Positions 17,613 through 26,900 of a stretch of 42,618 nt of DNA are shown piece by piece. The DNA lies in the NCBI RefSeq assembly GCF_020176795.1, contig NZ_JAIUKE010000043.1, forward strand, positions 1 to 42,618, given 5' to 3'. The notes under the pieces are model-generated. The model made no database searches, was not told the DNA's origin, and was given only the letters and a program-made list of their open reading frames with translations. Source of the stretch: Streptomyces sp. 8L (lineage in GTDB: Bacteria; Actinomycetota; Actinomycetes; Streptomycetales; Streptomycetaceae). The position numbers and the translations under genes were made by a program. Numbering within the stretch: position 1 is the first letter of the stretch; each line of letters begins with the position of its first letter.

Positions 17613-20600
17613 GTGCAGGGACGTTCTAAGAGGGATAGCAGTGCTGCGGCGGAGCAGGAGCCCCGCGGTGGGACCGAACGCGGCTCCTCGGCCCAGCACA
17701 CCCAGAACAGGACGGCGGGCCCGTCGGGCGAGAGCGACCGCGTCGCCCGCCCCGGTGCGGCGGCCGATCCCGCCGCCGCGGCCCCGCGGCCGACGCCGGA
17801 CTCGGGCTCCCGAATAGCCCTGCGCAACTGGCGCATCAGCACGCGCCTGGTCTCCCTGCTCGCGCTGCCGGTGGTCGCCGCCACCACGCTGGGCGCCCTG
17901 CGGATCGACGACTCCGTCAACGACATCCGCCAGCTCGACCACATGCAGCTGCTCACGGAGATGACCAAGGAGGCGACCACCCTCGCCGCCCAGCTCCAGG
18001 CCGAACGCGACCAGGAGGCCGGTCCTCTCAGCCACGGCGTCCCCGCCGACGACCTGAGCATCAAGCAGCTGCGCACCCAGACCGACCGGGCGAGCAAGTC
18101 GTTCCTCGAAGCGACCAACTCGATCGGCAACACCGACAGCGGCGACGACACGCTCAACAGCATCCGGGCCAACGTCAACCAGATCGCCACCCAGGTCCAG
18201 CAGATCAGCGACCTGCGCGAGAGCTCCTACCAGACGCCGGGCGCCTCGTCCCTGACCGTCGACTCGTACGACCAGCTGGTGACGTCCCTGCTGAGCCTGT
18301 CCCAGGACATGGCGCAGGCCACCAACAACCCGGACATGATCAAGCGGACCCGCGCGCTCGCCGCGTTCTCGTCCGCCAAGGAGTACGCCTCCATCCAGCG
18401 CGCGATCATCGCCGCCGCGCTGCCCGAGGACCCGAAGAAGCACCGGGGCAAGCTGAGCAACTCCGACCGGCTGTACGGCAACGCGGCCGCGACGAAGGAA
18501 CGGAACGAACTCACCACGTTCCGCTCCCTCTACGAGTCGATGGGCGGCAACGCCGAGGAGCTGATGGCGCCCCTGGAGGGCGAGGGCAGCCCCGAGATCC
18601 AGGCGGCCGACGACTACGAGAACCGCGTGCTCGGCAGCTCCGACGGCCTCGCGAACCAGCCGAACCGCAGTTACGAGGACTGGATCGACCAGGCCTCGGT
18701 CCGCATCAACACGATGAAGACCATCGAGTCCACGCTGCTGGGCCAGATGGAGACCAAGGCGACGCAGCTGCGCACGCAGTCGCAGCGCGACGCGATCATC
18801 AACGGTGCGCTGATCCTGCTGGTCCTCGGCGTCTCCCTGGTGGGCGCGTTCATCGTGGCCCGGTCCATGATCCGCTCGCTGCGCCGGCTCCAGGACACGG
18901 CCACCAAGGTCGCTCAGGACCGGCTGCCCGAGCTGGTCAAGGAGCTCTCCGAGTCCGACCCGCAGGACGTCGACACCTCCGTCGAGTCCGTCGGTGTCCA
19001 CTCGCGGGACGAGATCGGCCAGGTGGCCGCGGCCTTCGACCACGTGCACCGCGAGGCGGTCCGGCTCGCCGCCGAGCAGGCCCTCCTGCGGGGCAACGTC
19101 AACGCGATGTTCACCAACCTCTCGCGCCGCAGCCAGGGCCTCATCCAGCGCCAGCTCTCGCTCATCTCCGAACTGGAGTCCCGCGAGGCGGACCCGGACC
19201 AGCTGTCCTCGCTGTTCAAGCTCGACCACCTCGCGACCCGTATGCGCCGCAACGGCGAGAACCTGCTGGTCCTCGCCGGCGAGGAGCCGGGCCGCCGGTG
19301 GACCCGCCCGGTCCCCCTCGTCGACGTGCTGCGCGCCGCCGCGTCCGAGGTGGAGCAGTACGAGCGCATCGAACTGGCCGCCGTACCCGCGACGGAGGTC
19401 GCGGGACGCGTCGTCAACGACCTCGTCCACCTGCTCGCCGAGCTGCTGGAGAACGCGACGTCGTTCTCGTCCCCGCAGACGAAGGTCCGGGTCACCGGCC
19501 ACGCGCTGCCCGACGGGCGCGTGCTGGTGGAGATCCACGACACCGGTATCGGCCTGTCCCCCGAGGACCTGGCCGCGATCAACGAGCGGCTCGCCTCGCC
19601 GCCCACCGTGGACGTCTCGGTCTCGCGCCGCATGGGCCTGTTCGTGGTCGGCCGGCTGTCCCTGCGCCACGGCATCCGCATCCAGCTGCGGCCCTCCGAC
19701 TCCGGCGGTACGACGGCACTCGTCATGCTGCCCGTCGACGTCGCACACGGCGGGAAGAAGGCGCCCGGCAAGCCCGGGGCAGCCGCGGGCCAGGGCCGGC
19801 CGGCCCAGAACGCACCCGCCGCGCGCCTCACCAGCGGCCCGGGCGGCGCGCCCGCGGCCGGGGCGAAGCCGGGTCTCGGCGCGGGCCCTGGCGGCGGTCT
19901 CGCCGGTCTCGGCACCGGCGGCAACCGGCTCGGCTCCGGCACCGGCACCGGAGCGGGCGCCCCGCGCGGCCAGGTCGGAGCGGGCGCGGCCCCGCGCGCG
20001 GCGCTGCCCGCCCGGGACACGTCGCAGCCGGGCCGCCCGAACGGCGCGGCCCGGGGCGGCTCCCCGCAGGACTCCGGCGCCCAGGACCGGGGCGCGGGCT
20101 CGGCCAGTCTCTTCGCGCAGAACGCCTTCGGCGCGGGCCAGGGGCCGGCGGGCCCCGGCACCCAGGACCGGCCAGGACAGGACGCGGGCGCGGACCAGGG
20201 TCCTGCCACCGCGCAGATGCCCGCCATCGGCGGCGGTCCCGGCCGGCCCGAACCCGCCGGTTACGACCGCGGCGGCTTCGACCGCGGCGCGGGCGGCCCC
20301 GGCCCGAACGTTCCTGGTCCCGGCGGCCCGTCCGGCCGGGACAGGCAGGGCGGCCCGGCCTTCCAGGGCGGCCAGGGCGGCCAGGACCGCGCGCTCCCGG
20401 TGCGCGGGGACGTCTTCGGCGGCCCGGCCGGGCCCGACGCCTTCGGCGGCCAGGGCCCCGTGGCGCCCGGTTCCGGCGGCGCCGACCCGTCGGCACGGGG
20501 CGGCTTCAGCGGCCAGGCGCAGAACGCCTTCGCCCCGGGACCCGAGGGTCGCGGTGGCTCCGGTCGCGGGGACGAGCGGCAGCTGCCGCCGCCCGGCGCC

Positions 20601-22136
20601 CCGCGCGCGCAGCTGCCCGGCGGCCCGGGGAACACCCCGCCCGAGCGGCAGGAGCGGATACCGCTGCGGCCCTCGCTCGACGCGCCGCGCGGCCACGAGG
20701 AGCCGGCCGCCGGCCAGTTCGCCCGGCCGGGCACCGGACGGCAGGCGCCGCGCCAGGACGACCGGCAGGGGCCCGGCTCCACCGCCGAGTTCGCCCGCCC
20801 CGACTTCGACGCGCCGCGGCCCGGTCAGGGAGCACCCTCCGGCGGTCCCGTACGGGACCAGGGCACGGCGCCGCAGGGGCCTCGGGGCCCCCAGCGGCCG
20901 CAGGGACCGCTGAGCCCCCAGGACCCGTCGTCCATGCCGTCCACGGGTCAGTTCGCCCGCCAGGACCTGGACTCGCAGCGCCCGGACTACGACACCCGCT
21001 CCGGGTACGCCCCGCAGCAGGGCCCCGACGCCGGCGGCAACGCGTACGACACCGGCAGGCAGCCTCTCCAGGGCCCCGCCGCGAGTTCCCCCTACGACAC
21101 GGGAGCGCACCCGGTCGCCGGCCCCGGCGGCAACGCGTACGACACGGGCCGGCACCCGGTCCCGGGCCAGAACCCGGCCTACGACACGGGTCAGAACCCC
21201 GTGTACGACACCGGCCGGCACCCGGTGTACGGCGAGGGCGCCCCGTACGGCGGGCAGACGTCCGCGCCGGCCGGCTACGACGAGGGGCCCCGGGGCGGCG
21301 CCCAGGACTACGGCCGCCAGCAGGGCGACCAGCAGGACTACCGGCAGCAGGACTACGGCCGGCAGGACTACCAGCCGCAGCAGAACCCGCAGGGCGGCAT
21401 GGGACAGCAGCCGCAGTCCCCGTCGGGCGGCCGCGGCCCGCAGCAGCAGGACGCGCTGCCGCCGGCCGCCGGCCCCGGCGACGGACGTACCCCGCTGTAC
21501 GAGGCGCTGGAGACGAACTGGTTCCACGGCGCGAACCAGAGCGGCGGCAACGGCGGGAGCGACTACCCCTCGGCCGGCCGGAACGGCCAGGCGGACGCCC
21601 CGGCGCCCGGCGCCGCCCCGCGGCAGGACGCGGGCTACGGCGAGCAGCGGTCCTTCGAACAGCGGCAGCGGCCCGACGGCGCCCGCCCTGCGATGCCGCG
21701 CCGTGACCCGGGAAGCGGCCTGCGCCGCGAACCGGCCCCGGCCGACCCGCTGTTCGGCCCGGTACCCGGCAGGAGCGACGCGTCGGGCCCGGCCCCCTCG
21801 GCCCCCTCACCGACAGGGCCCGCGCCGAACTCGGCGTGGCGCGCCTCTCCCAACGACGAACTGGTGCGGCAGGCCGAGCGGGTCAAGAAGCCCGCGGCCG
21901 GCGGCATCACCACCTCGGGCCTGCCCCGCCGGGTCCCGCGCGCCAATCTGGTGCCGGGTACCGCGCAGGAGCAGAGCACGCAGACCGGCCCGCAGGTGTC
22001 CCGTGCACCCGCGGACGTCCGGGGCCGGCTGACCAACCTCCGCCGGGGAATCCAGCAGGGCCGCAGCGCCGGCGCCGGTGGTACCAACGGCGGCGGGTTC
22101 GACTTCGGCCCCTCTCACCAGCAGGAGCGTCCGTGA
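17613..22136 (+). CDS. cvnA1: CvnA1, conservon sensor-kinase-like protein with long disordered tail
   Basis: The protein has 1507 residues. Two membrane segments (about 75-95 and 393-418) bracket an extracytoplasmic nitrate-sensor-like (NIT) domain. HAMP follows, then an H-box-like LDHLATRMRRNGENLLVL with His near 538. The ATPase lobe follows (LLAELLENATSFSSP N-box, IHDTGIGLSPEDLAAIN, GLFVVGRLSLRHGI) to about residue 710. The remaining 800 residues are Gly/Pro/Gln-rich and disordered, with five YDTG repeats at 1145-1201 and a conserved C-terminal motif near 1431-1487. CvnA proteins assemble with CvnB-D in a membrane complex that resembles eukaryotic GPCR-G-protein systems. The GTG at 17613 follows AGAGGTTG, as in cvnA2. 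The stop overlaps cvnB1. Confidence 0.93.
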   Translation: MQGRSKRDSSAAAEQEPRGGTERGSSAQHTQNRTAGPSGESDRVARPGAAADPAAAAPRPTPDSGSRIALRNWRISTRLVSLLALPVVAATTLGALRIDDSVNDIRQLDHMQLLTEMTKEATTLAAQLQAERDQEAGPLSHGVPADDLSIKQLRTQTDRASKSFLEATNSIGNTDSGDDTLNSIRANVNQIATQVQQISDLRESSYQTPGASSLTVDSYDQLVTSLLSLSQDMAQATNNPDMIKRTRALAAFSSAKEYASIQRAIIAAALPEDPKKHRGKLSNSDRLYGNAAATKERNELTTFRSLYESMGGNAEELMAPLEGEGSPEIQAADDYENRVLGSSDGLANQPNRSYEDWIDQASVRINTMKTIESTLLGQMETKATQLRTQSQRDAIINGALILLVLGVSLVGAFIVARSMIRSLRRLQDTATKVAQDRLPELVKELSESDPQDVDTSVESVGVHSRDEIGQVAAAFDHVHREAVRLAAEQALLRGNVNAMFTNLSRRSQGLIQRQLSLISELESREADPDQLSSLFKLDHLATRMRRNGENLLVLAGEEPGRRWTRPVPLVDVLRAAASEVEQYERIELAAVPATEVAGRVVNDLVHLLAELLENATSFSSPQTKVRVTGHALPDGRVLVEIHDTGIGLSPEDLAAINERLASPPTVDVSVSRRMGLFVVGRLSLRHGIRIQLRPSDSGGTTALVMLPVDVAHGGKKAPGKPGAAAGQGRPAQNAPAARLTSGPGGAPAAGAKPGLGAGPGGGLAGLGTGGNRLGSGTGTGAGAPRGQVGAGAAPRAALPARDTSQPGRPNGAARGGSPQDSGAQDRGAGSASLFAQNAFGAGQGPAGPGTQDRPGQDAGADQGPATAQMPAIGGGPGRPEPAGYDRGGFDRGAGGPGPNVPGPGGPSGRDRQGGPAFQGGQGGQDRALPVRGDVFGGPAGPDAFGGQGPVAPGSGGADPSARGGFSGQAQNAFAPGPEGRGGSGRGDERQLPPPGAPRAQLPGGPGNTPPERQERIPLRPSLDAPRGHEEPAAGQFARPGTGRQAPRQDDRQGPGSTAEFARPDFDAPRPGQGAPSGGPVRDQGTAPQGPRGPQRPQGPLSPQDPSSMPSTGQFARQDLDSQRPDYDTRSGYAPQQGPDAGGNAYDTGRQPLQGPAASSPYDTGAHPVAGPGGNAYDTGRHPVPGQNPAYDTGQNPVYDTGRHPVYGEGAPYGGQTSAPAGYDEGPRGGAQDYGRQQGDQQDYRQQDYGRQDYQPQQNPQGGMGQQPQSPSGGRGPQQQDALPPAAGPGDGRTPLYEALETNWFHGANQSGGNGGSDYPSAGRNGQADAPAPGAAPRQDAGYGEQRSFEQRQRPDGARPAMPRRDPGSGLRREPAPADPLFGPVPGRSDASGPAPSAPSPTGPAPNSAWRASPNDELVRQAERVKKPAAGGITTSGLPRRVPRANLVPGTAQEQSTQTGPQVSRAPADVRGRLTNLRRGIQQGRSAGAGGTNGGGFDFGPSHQQERP

Positions 22137-22555
22137 GTCCGATGAGTCAGGCTGCACAGAACCTGAACTGGTTGATCACGAATTTCGTGGACAACACCCC
22201 CGGGGTGTCGCACACGGTCGTGGTCTCCGCCGACGGGCTGCTGCTGGCCATGTCGGAAGGCTTTCCACGGGACCGGGCCGACCAGCTCGCGGCCGTGGCG
22301 TCCGGGCTGACCTCGCTGACCGCGGGGGCGTCCCGGATCTTCGAAGGCGGGCCCGTCAACCAGACCGTGGTGGAGATGGAACGCGGTTTCCTCTTCCTCA
22401 TGTCCGTCTCCGACGGCTCCTCGCTGGCCGTGCTCGCCCACCCCGAGTGCGACATCGGCCTCGTGGGCTACGAGATGGCGCTCCTCGTCGACCGAGCGGG
22501 CACGGTCCTCACCCCGGACCTCCGCGCCGAACTCCAGGGAAGCCTGCTGCACTGA
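22133..22555 (+). CDS. cvnB1: CvnB1, roadblock/LC7-domain protein
   Basis: The protein has 140 residues (137 from the internal ATG at 22142). It is a roadblock/LC7 fold (SQAAQNLNWLITNFVDN, SHTVVVSADGLLLAMSEGFP, EMERGFLFLMSVSDGSSLAVL). Family members act as platforms or GAP-like partners for small GTPases, here CvnD. The GTG start overlaps the cvnA1 stop (GTGA), so they are coupled. It differs from CvnB2 at only five positions, while the genes differ at many silent sites. Confidence 0.93.
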   Translation: MSPMSQAAQNLNWLITNFVDNTPGVSHTVVVSADGLLLAMSEGFPRDRADQLAAVASGLTSLTAGASRIFEGGPVNQTVVEMERGFLFLMSVSDGSSLAVLAHPECDIGLVGYEMALLVDRAGTVLTPDLRAELQGSLLH

Positions 22556-22663
22556 GGCTTCCCACAGGTACCGCCCCAGCCCACCAACCGTCAGGCCGCG
22601 AGCCGTCCCCCACCGGCCACTCAGACGGCACGCAGACACCTTGCTGTCACGCCCGGAGGATCA

Positions 22664-23071
22664 ATGACCCCGCCCACCGCCTCTCACGATCCGTACGGCG
22701 CCTCGGTGGACGCCAGCTACGGACCGGAGGGTGACCAGCCGCTGGTACGTCCGTACGCGATGACCGGCGGCCGTACCAGGCCCCGGTACCAGCTCGCCAT
22801 CGAGGCGCTGGTCAGCACGACGGCGGACCCCGCCCACCTCGCCACGCTGCTCCCCGAGCACCAGCGGATCTGCCACCTGTGCCGCGAGGTCAAATCGGTC
22901 GCCGAGGTCTCGGCGCTGCTCAGCATGCCGCTCGGCGTGGCGCGCATCCTCGTCGCGGACCTGGCCGAAGCGGGCATGGTCGCCATCCACCAGCCGGGCA
23001 ACGGCGAGGCGGGCGGCGCTCCGGACGTGACACTGCTCGAAAGGGTGCTCAGTGGACTTCGCAAGCTCTAG
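22664..23071 (+). CDS. cvnC1: CvnC1, DUF742 winged-helix-like protein
   Basis: The protein has 135 residues and starts at ATG 22664 after GGAGG. The core is PLVRPYAMTGGRTRPRYQLA, then a helical region with CHLCREVKSVAEVSALLSMP and a predicted winged helix LGVARILVADLAEAGMVAIH. DUF742 proteins occur only in conservon-type operons and contact the GTPase. The N-terminal leader is only about 25 residues, far shorter than in CvnC2. The last 20 nt overlap the start of cvnD1. Confidence 0.92.
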   Translation: MTPPTASHDPYGASVDASYGPEGDQPLVRPYAMTGGRTRPRYQLAIEALVSTTADPAHLATLLPEHQRICHLCREVKSVAEVSALLSMPLGVARILVADLAEAGMVAIHQPGNGEAGGAPDVTLLERVLSGLRKL

Positions 23072-23636
23072 CGGTTCCGGCTCCGCCAGATCGACCACCA
23101 GCGCGAAGATCGTGGTGGCGGGCGGATTCGGCGTGGGCAAAACCACGTTCGTCGGCGCCGTCTCGGAGATCAACCCGCTGCGTACCGAAGCCGTCATGAC
23201 CAGCGCCTCCGCCGGCATCGACGACCTCACCCACACCGGAGACAAGACCACCACCACCGTGGCCATGGACTTCGGACGCATCACCCTCGACCAGGACCTC
23301 ATCCTCTACCTCTTCGGCACCCCGGGACAGGACCGCTTCTGGTTCATGTGGGACGACCTCGTACGCGGCGCCATCGGCGCCATCGTCCTCGTCGACACCC
23401 GCCGCCTCGCCGACTGCTTCCCCGCCGTCGACTACTTCGAAAACTCAGGACTCCCCTTCGTCATCGCCCTCAACGGCTTCGACGGACACCAGCCCTACAC
23501 ACCCGAAGAAGTACGCGAAGCACTCCAGATCGGCCCCGACACCCCCATCATCACCACCGACGCCCGCCACCGCGCCGACGCCAAAAGCGGACTCATCACC
23601 CTCGTCGAACACGCCCTCATGGCACGGCTCAAATAG
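23052..23636 (+). CDS. cvnD1: CvnD1, conservon small GTPase
   Basis: The protein has 194 residues. G1/P-loop is VVAGGFGVGKTTFVGAVSEI near residues 19-38, switch-like TTTTVAMDFGRI follows, G3 is YLFGTPGQDRFWFMWDD, and the G4 position reads ALNGFDGH, where the usual NKxD lysine is replaced. It belongs to the MglA/Rab-like bacterial GTPases and is the signal switch of the conservon. The GTG at 23052 lies within the end of cvnC1. Bases 23094-23629 look identical to cvnD2. The codon choice (GGA, GAA, AAA) differs from neighbouring genes. Confidence 0.93.
   Translation: MDFASSSGSGSARSTTSAKIVVAGGFGVGKTTFVGAVSEINPLRTEAVMTSASAGIDDLTHTGDKTTTTVAMDFGRITLDQDLILYLFGTPGQDRFWFMWDDLVRGAIGAIVLVDTRRLADCFPAVDYFENSGLPFVIALNGFDGHQPYTPEEVREALQIGPDTPIITTDARHRADAKSGLITLVEHALMARLK
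23094..23629 (+). repeat. 536-bp identical tract, copy 1 (within cvnD1)
   Basis: By line-by-line reading I find no difference from 28890-29425. The identity starts at ACCACCAGCGCGAAG and ends at GGCACGGCT. A separate shared block of about 47 bp, across the cvnC end and cvnD start, is split from it by roughly 20 divergent bases. Confidence 0.9.
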
Positions 23637-23673
23637 TCTTTTCCATACGCCAGTTGCTGTACGCGGCCCCGGC

Positions 23674-23703
23674 GGTGGGCTGTGTCTTCGGACACGGCCC
23701 ACC
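23674..23703 (+). terminator. Terminator of the first conservon
   Basis: The arms 23674-23686 and 23691-23703 form a 13-bp stem with one G-U pair around a TTCG tetraloop, 38 nt past the cvnD1 stop. TTCG loops are unusually stable. Confidence 0.8.
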
Positions 23704-23851
23704 GTGGCCTTCATAACGTTTCGACAGAGAATTCACCGCGCTCCGCCACGCGTTGCGGTCGCCCGGCTCCCCTGCGCTCACCAACCTCCCGCCTTTTGGC
23801 GGATCTCGCCCCTTACGCCCGCTTTATCTGAGGCCTGGATCACTCGGAATG

Positions 23852-23878
23852 GCTGGTTCCCACTGTTTGGAACACAGC
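23852..23878. promoter_or_regulatory. Imperfect inverted repeat upstream of cvnA2
   Basis: GCTGGTTCC (23852-23860) faces GGAACACAGC (23869-23878), with one extra base in the right arm and an 8-nt spacer. It sits just before the GGAAT-N17-GTT element, a good place for an operator. No regulator is assigned. Confidence 0.35.
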
Positions 23879-23891
23879 CGTGACACATGCT

Positions 23892-23916
23892 GGAATTCGA
23901 CGGCTCCCGAGTGGTT
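23892..23916 (+). promoter_or_regulatory. Candidate ECF-sigma-type promoter of the second conservon
   Basis: GGAAT (23892-23896) and GTT (23914-23916) are 17 nt apart. The -10 context GGTTG fits the sigma-R-type pattern GGGAAY-N16/17-SGTTG except for the first base. It would give a leader of roughly 60 nt. The context TGCTGGAAT is shared with the first conservon. Confidence 0.4.
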
Positions 23917-23981
23917 GCGTTACGGCCCCGAAACGAAACACGGCACAGCGCAGGTGCCGTCGCCGAGAGGTTGTTGGTCGA

Positions 23982-26900
23982 GTGAGGCGAAGCAGGACGA
24001 GCTCCGCTGAGGAGGCACGGGACGGCGCCACCGCGACGCCGCGCGCAGCCGTGCCGCCGAGCGCCGCCCCGGCCGCCGCGACCGGCAGTTCCAGCCGCCT
24101 CTCCCCGCGCAACTGGCGGGTGCCCACCCGGCTGAACGCCATTCTCCTGCTGCCCGTCCTCGTCGGTCTTGTGATGGGCGGCTTCCAGGTCAAGGGGTCC
24201 GTCGACACCTGGCACGAGGCGCGGGACGCCGAGCACACCGCCCGGGTGGTGCGGGCCGCCTCCGACTACAGCCAGGCGCTGCTGAACGAGCGCGACCTGA
24301 CCGCACAGCCGCTGCTCACCGGCCACCGCGACGATCCGCTCGTCAGCAGGACCAGGGCCGCCACCGACCGGGCGAAGAAGCGGTTCGACGCCGCCGCCTC
24401 GACCATGCCCGACGAGCCGCGCCTCAAGCGCCGCCTCAGCCTGTTCCGCGCCGTCGAGCCGAAGCTGGCGCGGCTGCGCGCGTCCGCGTACACCGACGCG
24501 ATCGAGACCCCCGACAAGAGCGACGGGCACGGCGGTCCCGTGGCGACCCAGGAGGGCTACGTCCAGGTCCAGCACTCGCTGATGGAGTTCTCCAACGAGC
24601 TGGGCCTCGGCACGGGCAACATCACGAGCTACGGCCGCACGCTGTACGCGATCCAGCTGGCCAAGGCCGCGGAGTCGCTCCAGCGCTCGATCGGCCTCGA
24701 GCTGCTCGTCCGCCCGAACCCGAAGCCGGACATCAGGTCCGGGCAGCTGGTCGCCCTCAACTCGTACGCCTATCTGGAGGGCATCTCCGTCGAGGAGTAC
24801 CAGTCGGGCGGTACGGCCGCCGACACGGCCCGCCTGACCGCCGTGATGAAGAAGGTCGCGGCGCAGGACCCGCCCAAGGGCTCCGTGCCCGCCGATGTCA
24901 CTCCCCCGAGGAGTACGGGCGGGTCCGTGCTGGACGGCATGGCCGCCGCCATCGGGTCCGGGAAGAGCCCGAAGGACCTGAAGGCAGAGGGCATCACTCC
25001 CACGACCTGGATGGCGGCCTCCACCGCCAAGTTCGACGGCTACACCACGATCGAGAAGGGCCTGGTCGCCAAGGCCGTCACGGACGCGGGCGACATCGCC
25101 TCGAACGCCCGGCGCACGGCGATCCTCAACGGCGCGGGCGTACTCCTCGCCCTGCTGGTCGCGTTCGTGATCGCGGCGCTCATGGCACGCCAGATGAGCC
25201 ACGCCATGCGGGCGCTGCGCACGGCCGCCTTCGGCATCGCGGAACAGCGGCTGCCGCTGATGGTCGACCAGCTCTCCCGCAGCGGGCCGAACGCGCGCCC
25301 CGAGCAGCTCGCGACGCGGGTCGCGCCCATCCCGGTCGACTCGCGCGACGAGATAGGGGAGGTCGCTCGCGCCTTCGACCAGGTGCACAGGGAGGCGGTG
25401 CGGCTCGCCGCAGAACAGGCCATGCTGCGCGGAAACGTCAATGCCATCTTCACGAACCTCTCGCGCCGCAACCAGTCGCTGATCGAGGGGCAGCTCACCC
25501 TCATCACGGAGCTGGAGAACCACGAGGGTGAGCCGGAGCAGCTGGAGAACCTGTTCAAGCTGGACCACCTCGCGACCCGGATGCGCCGCAACGGCGAGAA
25601 CCTGCTGGTCCTCGCGGGCGAGGAGCCGGGCCACCGGTGGAACCAGCCGGTGTCGCTGGTGGACGTGCTGCGCGCCGCGTGCTCCGAGGTCGAGGCGTAC
25701 GAGCGGATCGAGCTCGCGGGCCTGCCGGAGACGGAGATACACGGCCAGGCCGTGACCGACCTCGTCCACCTGCTGGCCGAACTGCTGGAGAACGCGACGA
25801 CGTTCTCGTCGCCGCAGACGAGGGTGCGGGTCACGGCGACCCGGCTGCCGGACAGCCGGCTGATGATCGAGATCCACGACCGGGGCATCGGGCTGACGGC
25901 CGAGAACTTCGCGGAGATCAACCACAAGCTGGCCAACCCGCCCACCGTGGACGTCGCCGTCTCGCAGCGCATGGGCCTGTTCGTGGTGGGCCGCCTGGCC
26001 GACCGGCACGGCATCCGCGTGCAGTTGCGCCCCTCGGGCGAGCAGGCGGGCACCACCTCGCTGGTGATGCTGCCCGACGCGATCACCCACGGCGGGGGCG
26101 GCGGGACCGGCGCACCCGAGGATGGGTTCACGGTCTCCGGGATCATCCCCGAGCACCCCTCCGCGCTCCCCGCGGGCCAGGGGTACGGCGCCCCGGCGCT
26201 GACCGCCGCCGAACTCGGCTTCGACGACTCGCGCTACGGCCAGGACCCCGTGCACGAGGCCCGTACGCTCGACCCGGTCAACCGCACGCTGATGCGCGAG
26301 GAGCGGCGCGCCGCCCTGGAGGCCGGACCCGACCGGTCCCCCGCGGCCCTCGCACCCGGCTCCCAGGACGGGGCACAGGGCCCCGGCCTCGCTCAGGAGA
26401 GCCCGGCGCCGGCCCCGGAACAGCAGTTCTGGCTGTACGGGCAGCAGGAGCAGGACCCCGGAGCGGGAACGTACGACGGACAGCGGCAAGGGTCCGGCAC
26501 GGGCATGTACGACGGGCCGCGGGAGAGCACCGGCACCGGCGTGTACGACGACGGGCGGCAGCAGGCCGCGCAGGACCCCTACGGCGACGGCCGGCCCTAC
26601 CCGGTCGCACACGACGACGGATGGCAGGGGTACCCGGGCTCCCAGCCGGGCGCGGCCTACGGCGACTACGTACAGGGCACCGCGTACGTGACGCCCGGCG
26701 GGTACGGGGGCGCCCAGGCATACGGGCCGCAGGACACCTATCCGGCACAGGACGGCTATCCGGCGCAGGACACGTACCCGGCACAGGACGGCTTCCTCGG
26801 TACCGATCACCACACCGCCCCCGCCCCGTACGACGAGCAGCGTGGCGATGCCCATCCGGAAGCGCCCCACGCGACCGGAGGCGATGCCGGGGCACCGGGC

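Larger units (their letters stand above)
23704..23981. other. Promoter region of the second conservon
   Basis: The 278 bp between the cvn1 terminator and cvnA2 hold no supportable gene. They contain the inverted repeat and GGAAT-type element listed below, and the AGAGGTTG ribosome-site context also found before cvnA1. A short open frame extends upstream of cvnA2 in frame but starts without a ribosome binding site. Confidence 0.5.

Noticed and set aside
17398-17613. Small plus-strand frames between the conservon promoter and cvnA1
   Set aside because: They lack good starts and ribosome sites and show no family resemblance. The region is better explained as a leader.
21040-21240. Repeated blocks in the cvnA1 tail considered as a CRISPR-like array
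   Set aside because: The units are in frame, of irregular length and encode YDTG repeats. There are no constant repeats with unique spacers and no cas genes.
17610-21527. A very long open frame on the reverse strand opposite cvnA1
   Set aside because: Its protein is Arg/Gly/Val-rich low complexity with no domain. It is the expected antisense shadow of a GC-rich gene, and cvnA1 on the other strand has clear domains.
23778-26870. Long reverse-strand open frame opposite cvnA2
   Set aside because: Same reason as for cvnA1: no recognisable domain, no ribosome binding site, and full overlap with a well-supported gene.
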